52,905 bases of DNA from Porogramme epimiltina (Eukaryota; Basidiomycota; Agaricomycetes; Polyporales; Polyporaceae), in NCBI GenBank assembly GCA_900155495.1, contig FTLJ01000510.1:1-52905 (forward strand). The letters run 5' to 3'. Within the stretch, counting starts at the first letter, position 1. Every line of letters begins with the position of its first letter. This document shows positions 31,460 to 45,216 of the stretch, in pieces. Under the pieces are notes generated by a model. It was not told where the DNA came from. It saw only the letters and a program-made list of their open reading frames with translations, and did no database searches. A program made the translations under genes and the position numbers.

Positions 31460-34400
31460 TTAGATGAGCGACCCTTGCTGCTGCGGCTGCTGCTGCTTCT
31501 GCGCGTCCCCGCCAAAGCCGCCCAGCCCGCCCATGCCCGCGAACCCGAACGAGCCCGCACCCGCACCGGCGCTCGCGCCCGCGAACCCGGTCGGGGTCGT
31601 CCCAAGCCCGCCCGCGAACCCGGTGGGGGCCGTGCCGAGCGCGCCGCCAGGCGGGGAGCTGAGGAACGACGGGAGGGTGCTCCCCGCGGGGCTGCTCGTC
31701 GTCGAGAACATTGTCGCGCGGAACGGGTTCGCCGCACCGAGCCCGCCCGTCGCCTGCGGCCGGAGTCCGACCCCGAGTGGCGACGCGCCACCGCCGAGGC
31801 CGGTGGGCTGAGTGCTGAGCCCGGGGAACGAACCCATCCCCGTGGGTTGGGTGGCAGGCGGCGAGGCGGGGGAGCCGCCGGGCGTCGTGGGGGCAGATGG
31901 GATGGGAGGGAGAGATTCGAGGAGCGCCGCGCCGAACGAAGACGAGGGCTTGAATGCCTTGATCCCACTGAAGCCCGTCTGCTGCCGCTGCAGGGGCGAG
32001 CTCGTGCTGCCCGTGGGCGAGAACGAGATCGACGGCGCTGACGTCGCACCCGTGGGCTGGGAGGAGAGCGAGGAGAACAGCGTGTCGGAGAAGGCGGAGC
32101 TCGTCACCGTGCTCGACGTCGGCTGCGAAGTGAGAGGGGAGGCGAATGAGGAGTTCTGCAGGCCCGAGACGCCCGCCGGCTTTGACGAGTCGAACGCGAA
32201 GGAGGACGCAACGCTCGTCATGACCGACGAGGAACTGTTTGTTGACGCCCCGTTCAGGTTCGGCGCTGAACTTGACCCCAAGCTCAAGCTGCTGAAGTCG
32301 GGGAACGCGCTCGTCTGCTGTGGCGGCTGCTGTTGGGGAGACGTCGAGGTGTTCCCGCCCATCGCGAGCTCCATGAGCGTCGGTGGCTTCGGCATAGGCG
32401 GCACCGGCGTGATCACCTGCCCGAATGGATTCCTCGATCCTGTTTGGTGCGTCTTCACCGGCTGCATTGGGGGAGGTGATCCTCCCGGGCCGGTCAGCGG
32501 CGCTGTCGCCGACCGTGGAGGAACAGACGACGGCGCGCCGGCGGACGGCGCCGAGGCCTGCGGCTGCGCGAGCGTGGGTGCCGCAGATAGTGGCGCAGAG
32601 GAGATGCCGGGGAACGAGGTCGAGAACGGGAACGCCGGCTGGCCCGAACTTCCCGCAGGAGATGGCTGGGCCACTCCCGATGGTTGGAACGGGCTCAAGC
32701 TCTGCATCGGGTTTTGCGGAGGCAAGGAGGTCTGTTGTTGCACGGGGAAGGGGTTCGTGTTGGGCTGCGCGCCCATTGGCTGCCCGCCGAACGGCATCCC
32801 CGTCGCCTGTGGGAACACCGCGCTCTGTCTGAATGGGTTCGCCCCCGTCGTCTGCGGCTGCAGGAAGCCCGTCGGTTGTGCGGTCAAGAACGACTGGAAC
32901 GACGGCTGCTGTTGAGGCTGCTGCTGCATGCCAAAGGGGTTCGTGCTCATCGGCATCGCTGTTTGCTGAGGCATGAGGAACCCTGTTGGCTGCGGCTGCA
33001 TCTGCATCTGCATCTGCATTTGCGGTTGTTGACCAAACGCCTGCGCTCCCAACATCGCGCCAGTCATCATCGGCTGTTGGAACGGATTCTGCATCGCTTG
33101 CTGCTGGAAGTACGCCGCCGTCGGACTATCATGCCCGTCAACAACGAAACTCGCTTTCCGCGGCTGGTCATCGCTCACCTATTTGTTTGCGGGTTGAACA
33201 TCGTATGCTGTTCTCCCTCGATCGCACTGAAGAAATCGATCATGGCCTTCTGCCCCGGCGTCTTCGGTGCAGCATCCGCAGTCTTGGACGAACTAGCCTC
33301 AGGGGGCTGCGGAGACGAGGACGCTGAGCGGGTGTGTCAGCAGTCATAGATCCCCTTGCTTAAGCACGACCTACGCTTCTCTGCAGGCTTGGGAGACGCC
33401 TTGATTCCGAGCTTCGCGTTACGCTCGGCAGCTTCCTTCTGCGTCTTGTACTCGATCCTGTTCTGCTCAAAGTTCGGATCATTGAGGTACTCTTCGAGCG
33501 AACTCGCGAGCGACACCGGGGCCTGTACCCAGGTCAGCGGATGACACCGAGGAACCGGCGCGCACGCACGTGTCGCAGGTTCGGGATCGGTACGTTTAGC
33601 AGGTTCTGCAGCTTCTTCGCGACCCCGAGGTACTCCACCACGCGTTCCGTCTGTTTGCAGAACAACTTGTAGATGCTGAGTGCTTCCTGCGCGTCGATGC
33701 GCGACATTTCAAAGTAGTGCTCGAGGACGTTGATGACGCCCTCGTTGCATGCTTGGAAGACGATCAGCAAGTCTTTGACAAGCATGCGCAGCGCGGTTAT
33801 GTTCAGTTCGTCCTCGAGGTCGTCCAGGTAGAACTGCGTGTACAAGCATTAGCGAAAGGAGGCAGCGTACCCCCGCGACGCTGGCTTGGCATGGCTTGGA
33901 CTCACCCGACACTCCACCAGACTATCCACCATCCTCTGCACGATCTTCGTCTCCCGTAACAGCCCCTTCTCCACCGTCATCACCCGCAGCTTCCTCCCCG
34001 CCACCGTCTTGCTCCGCGACAAGTTCCCGTTCGAGGAAGGCGGGGGAGCAGCAGCAGCCTTGCCGCGCTTACGAGTCGACTGCTCCATCTCCTCGTCCAC
34101 AGCCTGCGAGTTGCGCATATCCCGGTTCGTCTCGGACTGTACGCGGATCGCATCGTGCTTGAGCTCGCGGTAGGCGCGTATCCGGAGGTCGAGATATTTC
34201 GAGTAGTTCTGGAGGTTCTGCGGTGCCTGGTACCCTTCCCAATTCCCCGTGGACACGTTGCGGAGTTTGAGAACATCAGATGAGGAGAGGTATTGAAGGA
34301 TGTTGTCCGTCGCGCCGTTCCGGATCATGGTGTGCAGCACGATGAGGGCTTTGAACACGACCTGGAGAATGGTTGGAACAGGATAGCACCGGAGGAGGCG

Positions 34401-34649
34401 GAATGCTTACGATGACGTTCGGTTCTCGAAAGCGAGGGGACAATGCCTTACAGACATCGTGAACAGCACCATCCTCCGACCAGGTAGCGGCGATTATTGG
34501 GTCGAGATACTGCGCGGAAGGCGTCCAGGCGTGTCAGGGTCGGTGCACGGCACAGGCGGTGAGAATGATGATGGAACACGCACCTTGGCTTTGGGCGGGG
34601 CGGCCTTGGGCTTGCAGGCGAGCTTGACTGTCTTTTCGAAACTCGTCAT
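31460..34649 (-). CDS. AP180/CALM-type clathrin assembly protein (ANTH domain)
   Basis: Seven exons (34584-34649, 34411-34509, 33906-34361, 33570-33833, 33375-33522, 33179-33323, 31460-33125), introns 47-74 nt, give 947 residues. The ANTH domain starts at residue 3 with FEKTVKLACKPKAAPPKAKY, carrying the KxxPPKxK motif that binds PI(4,5)P2. It continues with VHDVCKALSPRFREPNVIVV, FKALIVLHTMIRNGATDNIL and FYLDDLEDELNITALRMLVK, and ends near LQNLLNVPIPNLRH. A conserved fungal linker follows (TPGQKAMIDFFSAIEGEQH). The 550-residue tail is Gln/Pro/Gly-rich and disordered, with six NPF motifs for EH-domain proteins and many QPTG repeats, plus a QMQMQMQMQ run. The protein recruits clathrin and links coat, membrane and EH adaptors at endocytic sites. 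A 367-codon open frame on the opposite strand of the tail is a compositional shadow. Confidence 0.93.
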
Positions 34650-34851
34650 GCGGGGCGTGGAGGGGCGGGGCGGGGAGGAGGGTAGTGTACACGGCGGCGG
34701 GAGCACGACGGTCGCCGCGCTCGGGTGTGAGCTCACTATGGTGGGCGCTCTCCGGGGACTTGCTGGCGCCCGAGTGGTGATCCGTCGGGGCCGGCCAGGG
34801 GGGGCCGGGGAAATCTCAATAATCACCTTAAGCTGAAGTCAGCCAGTCTGC

Positions 34852-35245
34852 GGTGTATGGTGATCTCATGAGAAGATCCCTACTTCCTTTAGTATTCTCG
34901 TCGTTCAGAATACCCAACGGCGCAACCCAATTTCTGGTGACAAACCAAATAAGCACGTTTTTCAATAACGCTTTCAAGCTTCAAGTTATAAGTATGTATG
35001 TAGCGATCTCATTTTTGTGTGTATACGAGAGGCCGTGAAGGGCCGGCACTCCGAGAATAGGGGCCGTTATATCAACCTGCGGTGTATGGTGATCTCACGA
35101 GAAGGGAATTTTTGCCGCCTTTGTTCCAAGCTCAACGGCGGCGCAACCCAAGTTTTAGCGAAGAATCTAGTAAACACATTTTCGATCACAGCTTATAATA
35201 ATCTCTTATTTGAGGATACTATATCAGGCCGTTGTGGGGCCGGCC
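34852..35245 (+). repeat. Diverged tandem duplication, period about 230 bp
   Basis: Two copies start with the same string (tgcggtgtatggtgatctca) at about 34850 and 35079. They share further islands, such as ggcgcaaccca in the middle, and end with a related aggccgt...ggggccgg segment near 35030 and 35224. The copies are clearly diverged elsewhere. They occupy the space between the AP180 promoter and the mannosidase promoter. Confidence 0.6.
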
Positions 35246-35614
35246 GTTCCCGCGGCGGAAGAGGAGGCCGGGCTGGCCGCGGGGAGGTGCCGGAGGATTG
35301 CCGGAGATGATGCCGTGTGTGCCGAACTGGCTGCTAACGGCAGGACGGTGGCAGGATGTGTTGCAACTGAATACAACTTTGGCCGATGCACAGAATCATG
35401 TACTCATGCCAAGCCACCTGTCGACGCGCCCACCCGCCGACATCCATTCTTTATAACAAACCTCTTCTCGGGTGACGCTTCTCTCCTTCCCTCATCCTCG
35501 CCCTCGTCCCGCCACAGCCCCCGTGGCGTTGCGCTCCTCGAGTCCGCTCCGTCGCTCGTGCGCAGTCGCGACCGACCATCATGTCCTCCCTCTTCCCGTG
35601 CGTCCCCCTCAGCC

Positions 35615-38366
<2,752 letters not shown>

Positions 38367-39049
38367 GCCGCTCAGGCTGTGGCGCCGCCAGCCCGCGACT
38401 GTGCGGGCTGCGCCTGGCCCCGCACGCCGGGCCCTAGTAGCCACTCTGTTGGCACCCCATGATTTTGGCGCTCCCCTCGGACTCTTCGTCGTCGCTATCG
38501 TTACGCATGCACGCTCTTTGGATATCGAGTAGACCACGCGCCAGTAATGTTACACATACGCATTGCATCGGACATTTAGGATATATTGGGTCGACCATTT
38601 CGTTGCATATGCCGTGGCCGATGAGGGTCGTGTGCCTCCAGGAGACGATGATCACCTGCGTATCTAATTTAAGTAATCAAGAATCGCGAGTGTGTCGGAA
38701 AGTAGTGAGTGATAAGATCGATGCGAGAAGCCCACTCCCGGGGTGACAGCCTGGGTTCTGTGTGGTAGAATCAATATCTAGGGCCCTACCTCAAGGGGCT
38801 AATGGCCTGTTGAGAGCAGACCGTAGTATGTACGATCACCATACAATGCCGGCTTTGTGATCTGATAGCGGTATGTAAAAAGAGTGCTACGCTGGCTAAG
38901 ATGTTAAAGTATTCAACTAAAAACTGGAATGGGATATATCGTGACGGTCTGAATCCACAAAGACGCGAGTCTCGCGCAAACCACACCTAGGGGCCGCAAA
39001 GCGAAGAATAGAACGTGACCGAAGTCCATTCTGGCAACCGGTAGACTCA
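38367..39049. other. Intergenic region left of the membrane-protein array
   Basis: Convergent 3' flanks of the mannosidase gene and of the first array gene. No coding or repeat signal was recognised. Confidence 0.45.
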
Positions 39050-40704
39050 CTACGCCGCGCCCACCACTTCCCTGTACAAGGGCGGCGGGGCCTCAGACCC
39101 ATCTTCCCCCCGCTCTCGCCGGTCGCCCTCCTCCCTCAGCCGCGCGACCTCCTTCTCCAACACCGCGATGTGGGAACGCAGAACCGTCTCAGATCCCGCT
39201 GCCGGCATCTTTCCCGCAACCTCAGGCTGCAAAGTCGCGACGGACGCTCCGGTGGACGAGGGCGCAGATGCGTGCAGCAGCGCGCACCGGGCAGACTCTC
39301 CTTCCGAGGGCGCGTACCCGCCCCCGTCCGAAGATGCCGCGTTGGACAGCCCGGGCGCCGACACGGGCGTGCCGCCGCGCGACAGGGTCGGGGTGTCGCC
39401 CGCACCCGGGCGGAACGGGTCCAGGAGCGAGTGGACGGAGCCCGCGTGGCTATGGGAGATGGCGCGGTCCCCGACGAGGTGCGACGCGGGGCGCCGGGCG
39501 TCCGATAGGGTCCCCGTGGACGCCCGGACCGCGCCCGGGGTCCCGGCGCCCGCGCTCAGCGCGGCCTCCATCATGCTTCGCGAGGCCTTGCTGTCCTGGA
39601 ACGCGGCCGCAGGGTCGTCCGATAGGGGCGCGTGTGGGCGGGCGCGCTGGGCGCGTTTGCGGAGCGCGACGGAAATGAGGGCCAGGAGGAGGAGGCCCAC
39701 CACGCCCCCGACGACGCCCGCCACGATGGGCACGGTGTGCGAGGAGGAACGTCCTGTGGCCTGACTGTCTTGTCCTCCTGATAGTGATGTGCCAGATAGC
39801 TGTGTGGCTGTCGAACTTGAAGAACTTGAAGAAGTCGTGGCCGGTGCCGGGAGGGTGATTAACTAGGGCGGCACTGGTTAATTTTGGGTATCAGAAGTAG
39901 GTGGCAACTTCTACTCACGCTGGCCTCGGTTGCCTGGCTGGATGTTGAGCTAGAGGTCTGATTCAACATGGAAATCGAGACTGGGCTCGACACCGTGGCC
40001 GGATCCGACGACGTTGAACTGGGCGGGGACTTAACAGAGCTTGGCTTCTCCGTCGAGACAGATGTTACCGTCTTCGTCGACACCGTTCCGGGAGCCAACG
40101 CTGTGGTCGTGGGTGGATCGGCCGTCTCGAAAGTGTAGACGGCGTAGTCGAAAAGGATTAGTGAGGGCTCCGTCCCCACCGCCGACTGGATCACTAGCAC
40201 GTGTTCCACATTATCCAGGGACGTCTTTGAGAAAACCGGGGAGTTGTATATGAACGCGTCGGATGCTGTGGGCACGTGGAGGAACGTCCCCGCCATCGCT
40301 CCGTCTAAGGTGAACGTCATGTTCGTGAGGACGTCCCCGTCGTCCGCAACGTGGTTCGCGAGGATGTTGAACACATAAACTGCGGTCCCCGTGAATCGAA
40401 GCGTGATGGTCGTTGGGATGGCTCTAGGGTCTCCTGGGTGGTATGTAGAGTCGTGCCACGTGCCGTTGTGGACTTGGGAGAGGTCATCGGGGCGCACGAG
40501 ACAGCAGGTATTGTCCTGGGTGCCCTGGTTCCATTCGTCTGCGGGGGCGTATACGGGAATGAATCCTGTGATGAGGTCGCCGAAGTCGTCATCGATTGTG
40601 CGATTGGTAGAGATCCCCGCGACAGCGCAAGCTGCAGCGAAGATGACGTAGAAAAGGAGATAGAAGGAGTGCGGAGGTCGATGTCGTGGGTAAAGAGCGA
40701 ACAT
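39050..40704 (-). CDS. Array copy A: type I membrane protein with PPxY tail
   Basis: Two exons (39919-40704, 39050-39862) joined over a 56-nt phase-0 intron give 532 residues, intact. Residues 1-30 are a signal peptide (around SFYLLFYVIFAAACAVAG). The ectodomain (~30-220) opens with NRTIDDDFGDLITGFIPVYA, has a vicinal CC in NTCCLV, and alternates predicted strands: GTWHDSTYHPG, FTGTAVYVFNILAN, TNMTFTLDG, NVEHVLVIQS, LILFDYAVYTF. A Ser/Thr/Pro stalk of ~100 residues contains the intron. One membrane helix (IVAGVVGGVVGLLLLALISV) and a basic stop (ALRKRAQRA) follow. The ~190-residue tail ends in a short coil (SHIAVLEKEVARLREEG) and APPPLYREVV, a PPxY motif that WW domains bind. The strand pattern resembles galactose-binding-like beta-sandwich modules, so ligand binding is an inference. 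The protein family is known to me only as unnamed basidiomycete proteins. Confidence 0.85.
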
Positions 40705-41505
40705 AGCGTACAGGTGGGCTTCGTCTTGCTTGCCCCTTGGAGACGACAAAGAGTGACGCTAGAAAGAAGGAACACAAGATCCTCATGCCCTCAGATAGTT
40801 TTATACGGCCGCCCATTTGTGCCGGCAACTGATCCTCGAGCGGAGGTCCCATATCTTCTTGATGAACCGCCCTAAGGAGCCGTCAAATCTGTCAATGGTA
40901 GCGTCAAGTTCCAGTTCCGCAGCCTCAAAAAAGACTCACCTATATTCAGACGCGAAAGTTCAAAAGCGTGAAAAGTCAGCCCTTTAGGTAAGCTACGATG
41001 ATGAACGGTCTGAACCCCGGGGGAACAAGTCTGGTTACGAACAGAGATCAAATCTGACACAAGGACGCCCGTCGGCGTTAGCCGAATATGACTGAATCAT
41101 TTGACGACTTACCAAAGTTTTACAAGAGGTGCCCCCATCTCCCGGGGCCTCTTGCAGCTTCGAGCTCTCATCGACATCCCTGTGGTCCGGTGGTCGCCGG
41201 CCTGCCCCTTAGACAATCATTGTTACAGGATGGGGTCAGTGGTGACAGTTGCTCCCCATTCTTCGACCAGTCCCTACGTATTGCCCGCGCAGTCTCAGAG
41301 GGAGATTCTCTCTGATCTGACACCTACAGATGCGTGGCTCAGTTGGAAGACGGATGGAATGAGGTGAGGAGGTGATTGTTAGTCCAAGAGTGCTATTCAC
41401 AGGGTCACGTGGAGATACTAGCCGCTCGGAAATTGTCCTTCGGGTATACGCGCTACTACTAGCCTACTAGTACTATTGACAGCTCATTGACGTCCGAGGA
41501 CACCA
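40705..41505. other. Spacer between array copies A and B
   Basis: Contains the promoter of copy A and the 3' flank of copy B. No further family fragment was recognised here. Confidence 0.4.
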
Positions 41506-43048
41506 TCATCTCGCGAGGCCCACAACATCCCTATATAGAGGCGGCGGGGTGTCGTCATCTAACCCCCGCTCCCGCCGATCTCTCAGCCTTGCAACTTCTT
41601 TCTCCAGTACCGCGATATGCGAGCGAACTTGAAGCATTGCCTCCCCTAGGCTCTGCGTCCGAGATCTGGCTGGACTAGGTGGCTGCGGTGCACGGGTAGA
41701 TATCATTCCTCCGCTGTTGTGGAGGTCCAGTGACGCACTATGGGCGAACCTTGTCGCCTCACTAGGTGCTCTCGGGCCCCACATCGGGGTTATGTCATGG
41801 TCCCTGCCCACGGTTGCCACACAGGAGGGAGCGGGTCCTACGATGTATGTGCTTTCGTGTGGAGATGATACTGAAGGACTCGGGATACTGGCTTCGAAAA
41901 GCCAAAGGGGAGATGAGAAGGCGATTTGAGAGCTGACTTCGTCCATGTCGCTGATGCGTGTGAGTCGATGGTCTTCGGTAAACGGCCTATCGGAGGCTTG
42001 CCCGGGAGCCTCAACTTTAGTCATGGCCCTGTGGCTCGTCAGGTGGCTTCTCCTGATATTGCACGATACGCCGGCAGTGTAGTCGTGGGAGTATATAGAG
42101 TCGCTCGGTGAGAGGGGGGGAGATAGAGGTGCCTGTATGGTATCCAGCTTCTTTCGTCGAAACCACACGATTCCAATGATTGCGACGATGAGTGTAGCGG
42201 AACCAATTATGCCTCCGACAATGGCACCTGCCGAACTAGTTGTGTGTTTAGGAAATGGGTACTGGGATGTCTGGCTGTCGGCTCCACCCGCAGCGCTGGC
42301 TGCCAGCGTACTGGATCCTTGAGTAGTTATAGTAGTTGGAAATGTCGTGCTCTATTATACGCTTAACGTCTTTCGTAGAGGTGTGAAGGTTGCGCTTACG
42401 TCGCTGCTTAGTACCAATCCACTAGGAGGGGCTTAGCTAGAACTTGAAGTCGACTGTGGGCCTTGTTGAAGTGTAACATTCGATTCGTCCATGAATGTAT
42501 AGACGATGTAGTCGAATAGTATTAACGAGGGTTGCGGGCCCGCTCTCGCCTTGATAACAAGCTCGTGTTCCACATTCTCCAGCGATTGGTTTGTGTACAC
42601 TGGAACGTTGTACTGGAATTCTGTTGATGAGGAAGGTACGTGGACAAACGTCCCGACCGTCTCCCCATCAAGCGAGAACGTCATATTGGTGACTGTATCC
42701 GCGTCATCAAAGACGTGGTTGGCGAGGGCGTTAAACACATATACTGCCGTTCCCGTAAATTGGATTGTGATTGTTGGTGGATCTGTCCCTTGGGTGCCCG
42801 GATGGAACGTCGTATCGTGCCAGGTCCCACTATGCAACTGAGAGACGTCACTGGGGCGCACGAGACAGCACTGATTGTCCGGGGTCCCTTGGTTCCGTAC
42901 CGACAACAAGGTCGCCGTAGTCGTCATCGATAGTACGATTGGTGGAAGTCCCTTGCGCGGCGTATGAGGAAGGGAGTGAATGGCGGAAATTGCAAATGGA
43001 ATAAAATAAAATTGAGAGCCGAGTTTTGAAGCGGAATTGGGAACGCAT
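41506..43048 (-). pseudogene. Array copy B: broken D-type membrane-protein gene
   Basis: Closest to copy D. It has the signal peptide start (MRSQFRFKTRLSILFYS), the NRTIDDDYGD motif, the strand blocks, a membrane helix (IVGGIIGSATLIVAIIGIVW) and a tail with VLEKEVARLRDR and TPPPLYRDVV. Against copies A and D the coding sequence between GDL and NQGT is 29 nt shorter, which shifts the frame. Near the end of exon 1 an extra T (agc-t-aag) creates an in-frame TAA in the stalk at 42433-42435. The intron (42352-42399, 48 nt) and the whole of exon 2 remain open. Without RNA data a rescue by alternative splicing cannot be excluded, but no splice sites surround the deletion. The loss therefore affects the ectodomain while the tail is preserved. 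Confidence 0.75.
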
Positions 43049-43934
43049 CCTATGGTTGGCTCCTTCCTGTAAGCTTGAGTGAGCAGAGAAAACAAGGAGG
43101 CGAGTGGAATGGGGGTTTGCAAATGAGATGTTACTTCCTTATAAGACGTTTAGGGAGCCACCTTTTGATCTCTGAACAAAATGTTAGACAGGGTTTACTC
43201 AGCGAGCCGAAGTAGATTCTGCATCTGCCAAGTGCACTACTGATGGAATGAGTGGGAGTCCATAAATCTTTTGCCTTCAAACGTATAATATTAAACTCAC
43301 TTGACCAAATTTACGAGAAGGCTATCTGTGCATTTCAGCACACATATGATGAGTCAATGTGGTAGGCGTTCGCTTCTACCAGCATGGATCATTCGAAGAA
43401 TATAAACACGCTCCACCTTCTGGTATCCAAGTTCTTATGACTGCGTGCACAGGGCGGCGATAGGCGTGTCTTTGACTGATGCTTAGATCAGGATGCTATC
43501 AACGACCATGACATACGATTTTGTAGTGTACCATGGACGTAGCCACACTTAGATGTAATTGGGTTCGTTCCTGCCACAGGCAACATTCTTAGAAGCGGAT
43601 GAGGATTGTAAATGAGCGCCGGTCAGATAATGAGTGGTAGTGTGCAAAACTTACAGCGTGTACCCCTTTCGGTTGAATATGATATTGAGAGCTGATGCAT
43701 TTCACATGCCTACAGAAGTTTAAAAGTAATAGATTTTACCTCCAGATTTACGCCCTATCAGACATGAGGTGTCGTGATAGTAGATCTTGTGACGCCTCAG
43801 TTCAGTCCGACAGAGATGCTTAGAAGCCATCTAAGCTAGCACTGGGTTTATATTTCGTCAGTGGTACCCTCTCCGGCCGTGTGACGTATGCCAACCTCTG
43901 CGTCCCTACTTAGGAGCGAGCATTCATAGAGCTG
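43049..43934. other. Spacer B-C, duplicated at 46800-47280
   Basis: The part at about 43330-43720 matches about 46945-47280 in patches (for example caccttctggt.tccaagtt, then gggttcgttcctgcc against tgtgttcgttcctacc). Both lie between a D-type 5' end and an E-type 3' end, so the spacer was copied with the genes. No ORF of note. Confidence 0.55.
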
Positions 43935-44131
43935 AGCCGTGATTGAACGAAGGTTCTAGATATCATTTTATCTGGGGCTACATGAATGACCCGTGTCCAA
44001 CAGCACCGGGGTATAGAGACCCCGGATCCAGGCGGTGCAAACGAAAAATGACATGGAGGGTTCTTGAAGGAAACAGCCAGACCCGTGTCCGCGATACCTG
44101 TCCAGGCTCGAGTATCGTTGCTCAGAGCGTA

Positions 44132-44585
44132 CTACACCTCCCTGTACAAAGGTGGAGGAGCACCCACCATCAACGAGTGCTTGCTGGTCTCTCAGCCTGG
44201 CGACTTCTTTCTCCAGTACCGCGATGTGGGACCGTGGCATCGGCTCGTCCGAAGTCTGCGTCTGAAATAGTCCTGTAGACTACGGTGTCACGGTCGATGT
44301 TCCGAAGCCTACAACCCGACTCGATGGCGTTTCGGCCTCAGCTGCTATGAGGCCGTCGTGTATTGCATATCTCCTGTGTTGGCCTTTTCTTGTGCTCATG
44401 GTGGGCGCACAGGAGGGAACGGGCGGCCTGGCCAATGTACTACCACGCAATGGAGCGTAAACGCTAGATGCGTCGCTTCTAGACCCTCCGAGGGTGGAGA
44501 TAGGAGCGAGGCCGGAAAGCAAGGCGACTCGAGAGCCGGATCCGTGCGTGTTGAGTGATTCCGGTCGCCGAGCAGTGAAGGCCAT
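44132..44585 (-). pseudogene. Array copy C: tail-only fragment of E type
   Basis: Only the cytoplasmic tail of an E-type gene remains. It reads FTARRPESLNTHGSGSRVAL, matching FTDARRPTSLSTHGSGSRVA of copy E, through a diverged middle with an in-frame TAG near 44280, into RSHIAVLEKEVARLRDQQ. A small deletion then shifts the frame, so the PPPLYREV motif is present in DNA but in another frame. Signal peptide, ectodomain and membrane helix are absent. The upstream break at 44586 abuts a repeated sequence shared with 50745-51003. The 3' flank (43935-44131) matches those of copies E and F. Confidence 0.75.
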
Positions 44586-44830
44586 TGGGCCATTTCAGCG
44601 AGCCCGAGCCAGCCGGAAGGCGGCGACTGCGCAAAGAGGTGCGGCGGATTCCAATGAGAACCTTTAAACGCTGTGTTTGCCACCTCTTCCGAGAAACACA
44701 CATAGATGGGCATTTGGATAGCTGAGTCTGAGTCGGGAGTAGCTGCCAAGAGGAATGGCCGAAGTCCAAGGCGGTCTTCGGCGTCCATATCCGGGACAAG
44801 ATCACGTGTACAAGGCGCCATAGCAAATTG
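44586..44830 (+). repeat. Repeat R, copy 1
   Basis: About 245 bp matches 50745-51003 in the same orientation. Shared strings include agccagccggaaggcggcga, tgagtcggg.gtagctgccaagaggaat-like sequence and aagatcacgtg.acaaggcgcc. It directly abuts the broken edge of copy C and precedes the D-type copy. No transposase or terminal repeat was seen. Confidence 0.7.
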
Positions 44831-45216
44831 TCGACTAGTTCGCCGATAAACATCTAATATGCTCCATCACTGGTATGGTTTGTCTCGCTCAACACCGCTC
44901 CCCACGCTCCGAGCTCTTCAAGCTATCACTCAAACGATCCACGGAGATTGTACGATCTACAGATATATGTCAAGTGTTCCCAATTAAAAATATGTTATTA
45001 ATAGCTCGTCAAGTGGGTCCTCCTACTATGTCCTAGAGAAGTCCAAAAAGCTAAGTAGTCTTAGTATCGGAAGTACATATAGCTACCAGATCGAAACCAT
45101 ACAGAACAGCATCATCTGAGAAACGAGATACAAGAAAATAAGTATTTCAACGTCCCAATGTTGGTCGAACGATCCACAGGGTAGAACCCTCACAGACAAC
45201 CCATCCTAAGAAAGCA
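44831..45216. other. Spacer between repeat R and copy D
   Basis: AT-rich sequence holding the 3' flank of copy D. Nothing else was recognised. Confidence 0.4.

Noticed and set aside
31812..32915. A 367-codon open frame on the plus strand
   Set aside because: It lies antisense to the Gln/Pro/Gly-rich tail of AP180; its Cys/Gly/Glu-rich composition is the mirror of QPTG and NPF repeats, and it has no domain.
39168..39764. A 198-codon plus-strand frame
   Set aside because: Antisense to the membrane helix and tail of array copy A.
41506..43048. Copy B as an intact gene using an extra intron to skip the deletion
   Set aside because: No GT/AG pair around the 29-nt gap restores the frame, and a second lesion (TAA in the stalk) would remain.
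44396..44821. A 141-codon minus-strand ORF across repeat R and copy C as a separate gene
   Set aside because: It joins repeat R with the out-of-frame complement of the copy C tail; the matching copy of R at 50745-51003 does not keep this frame open.
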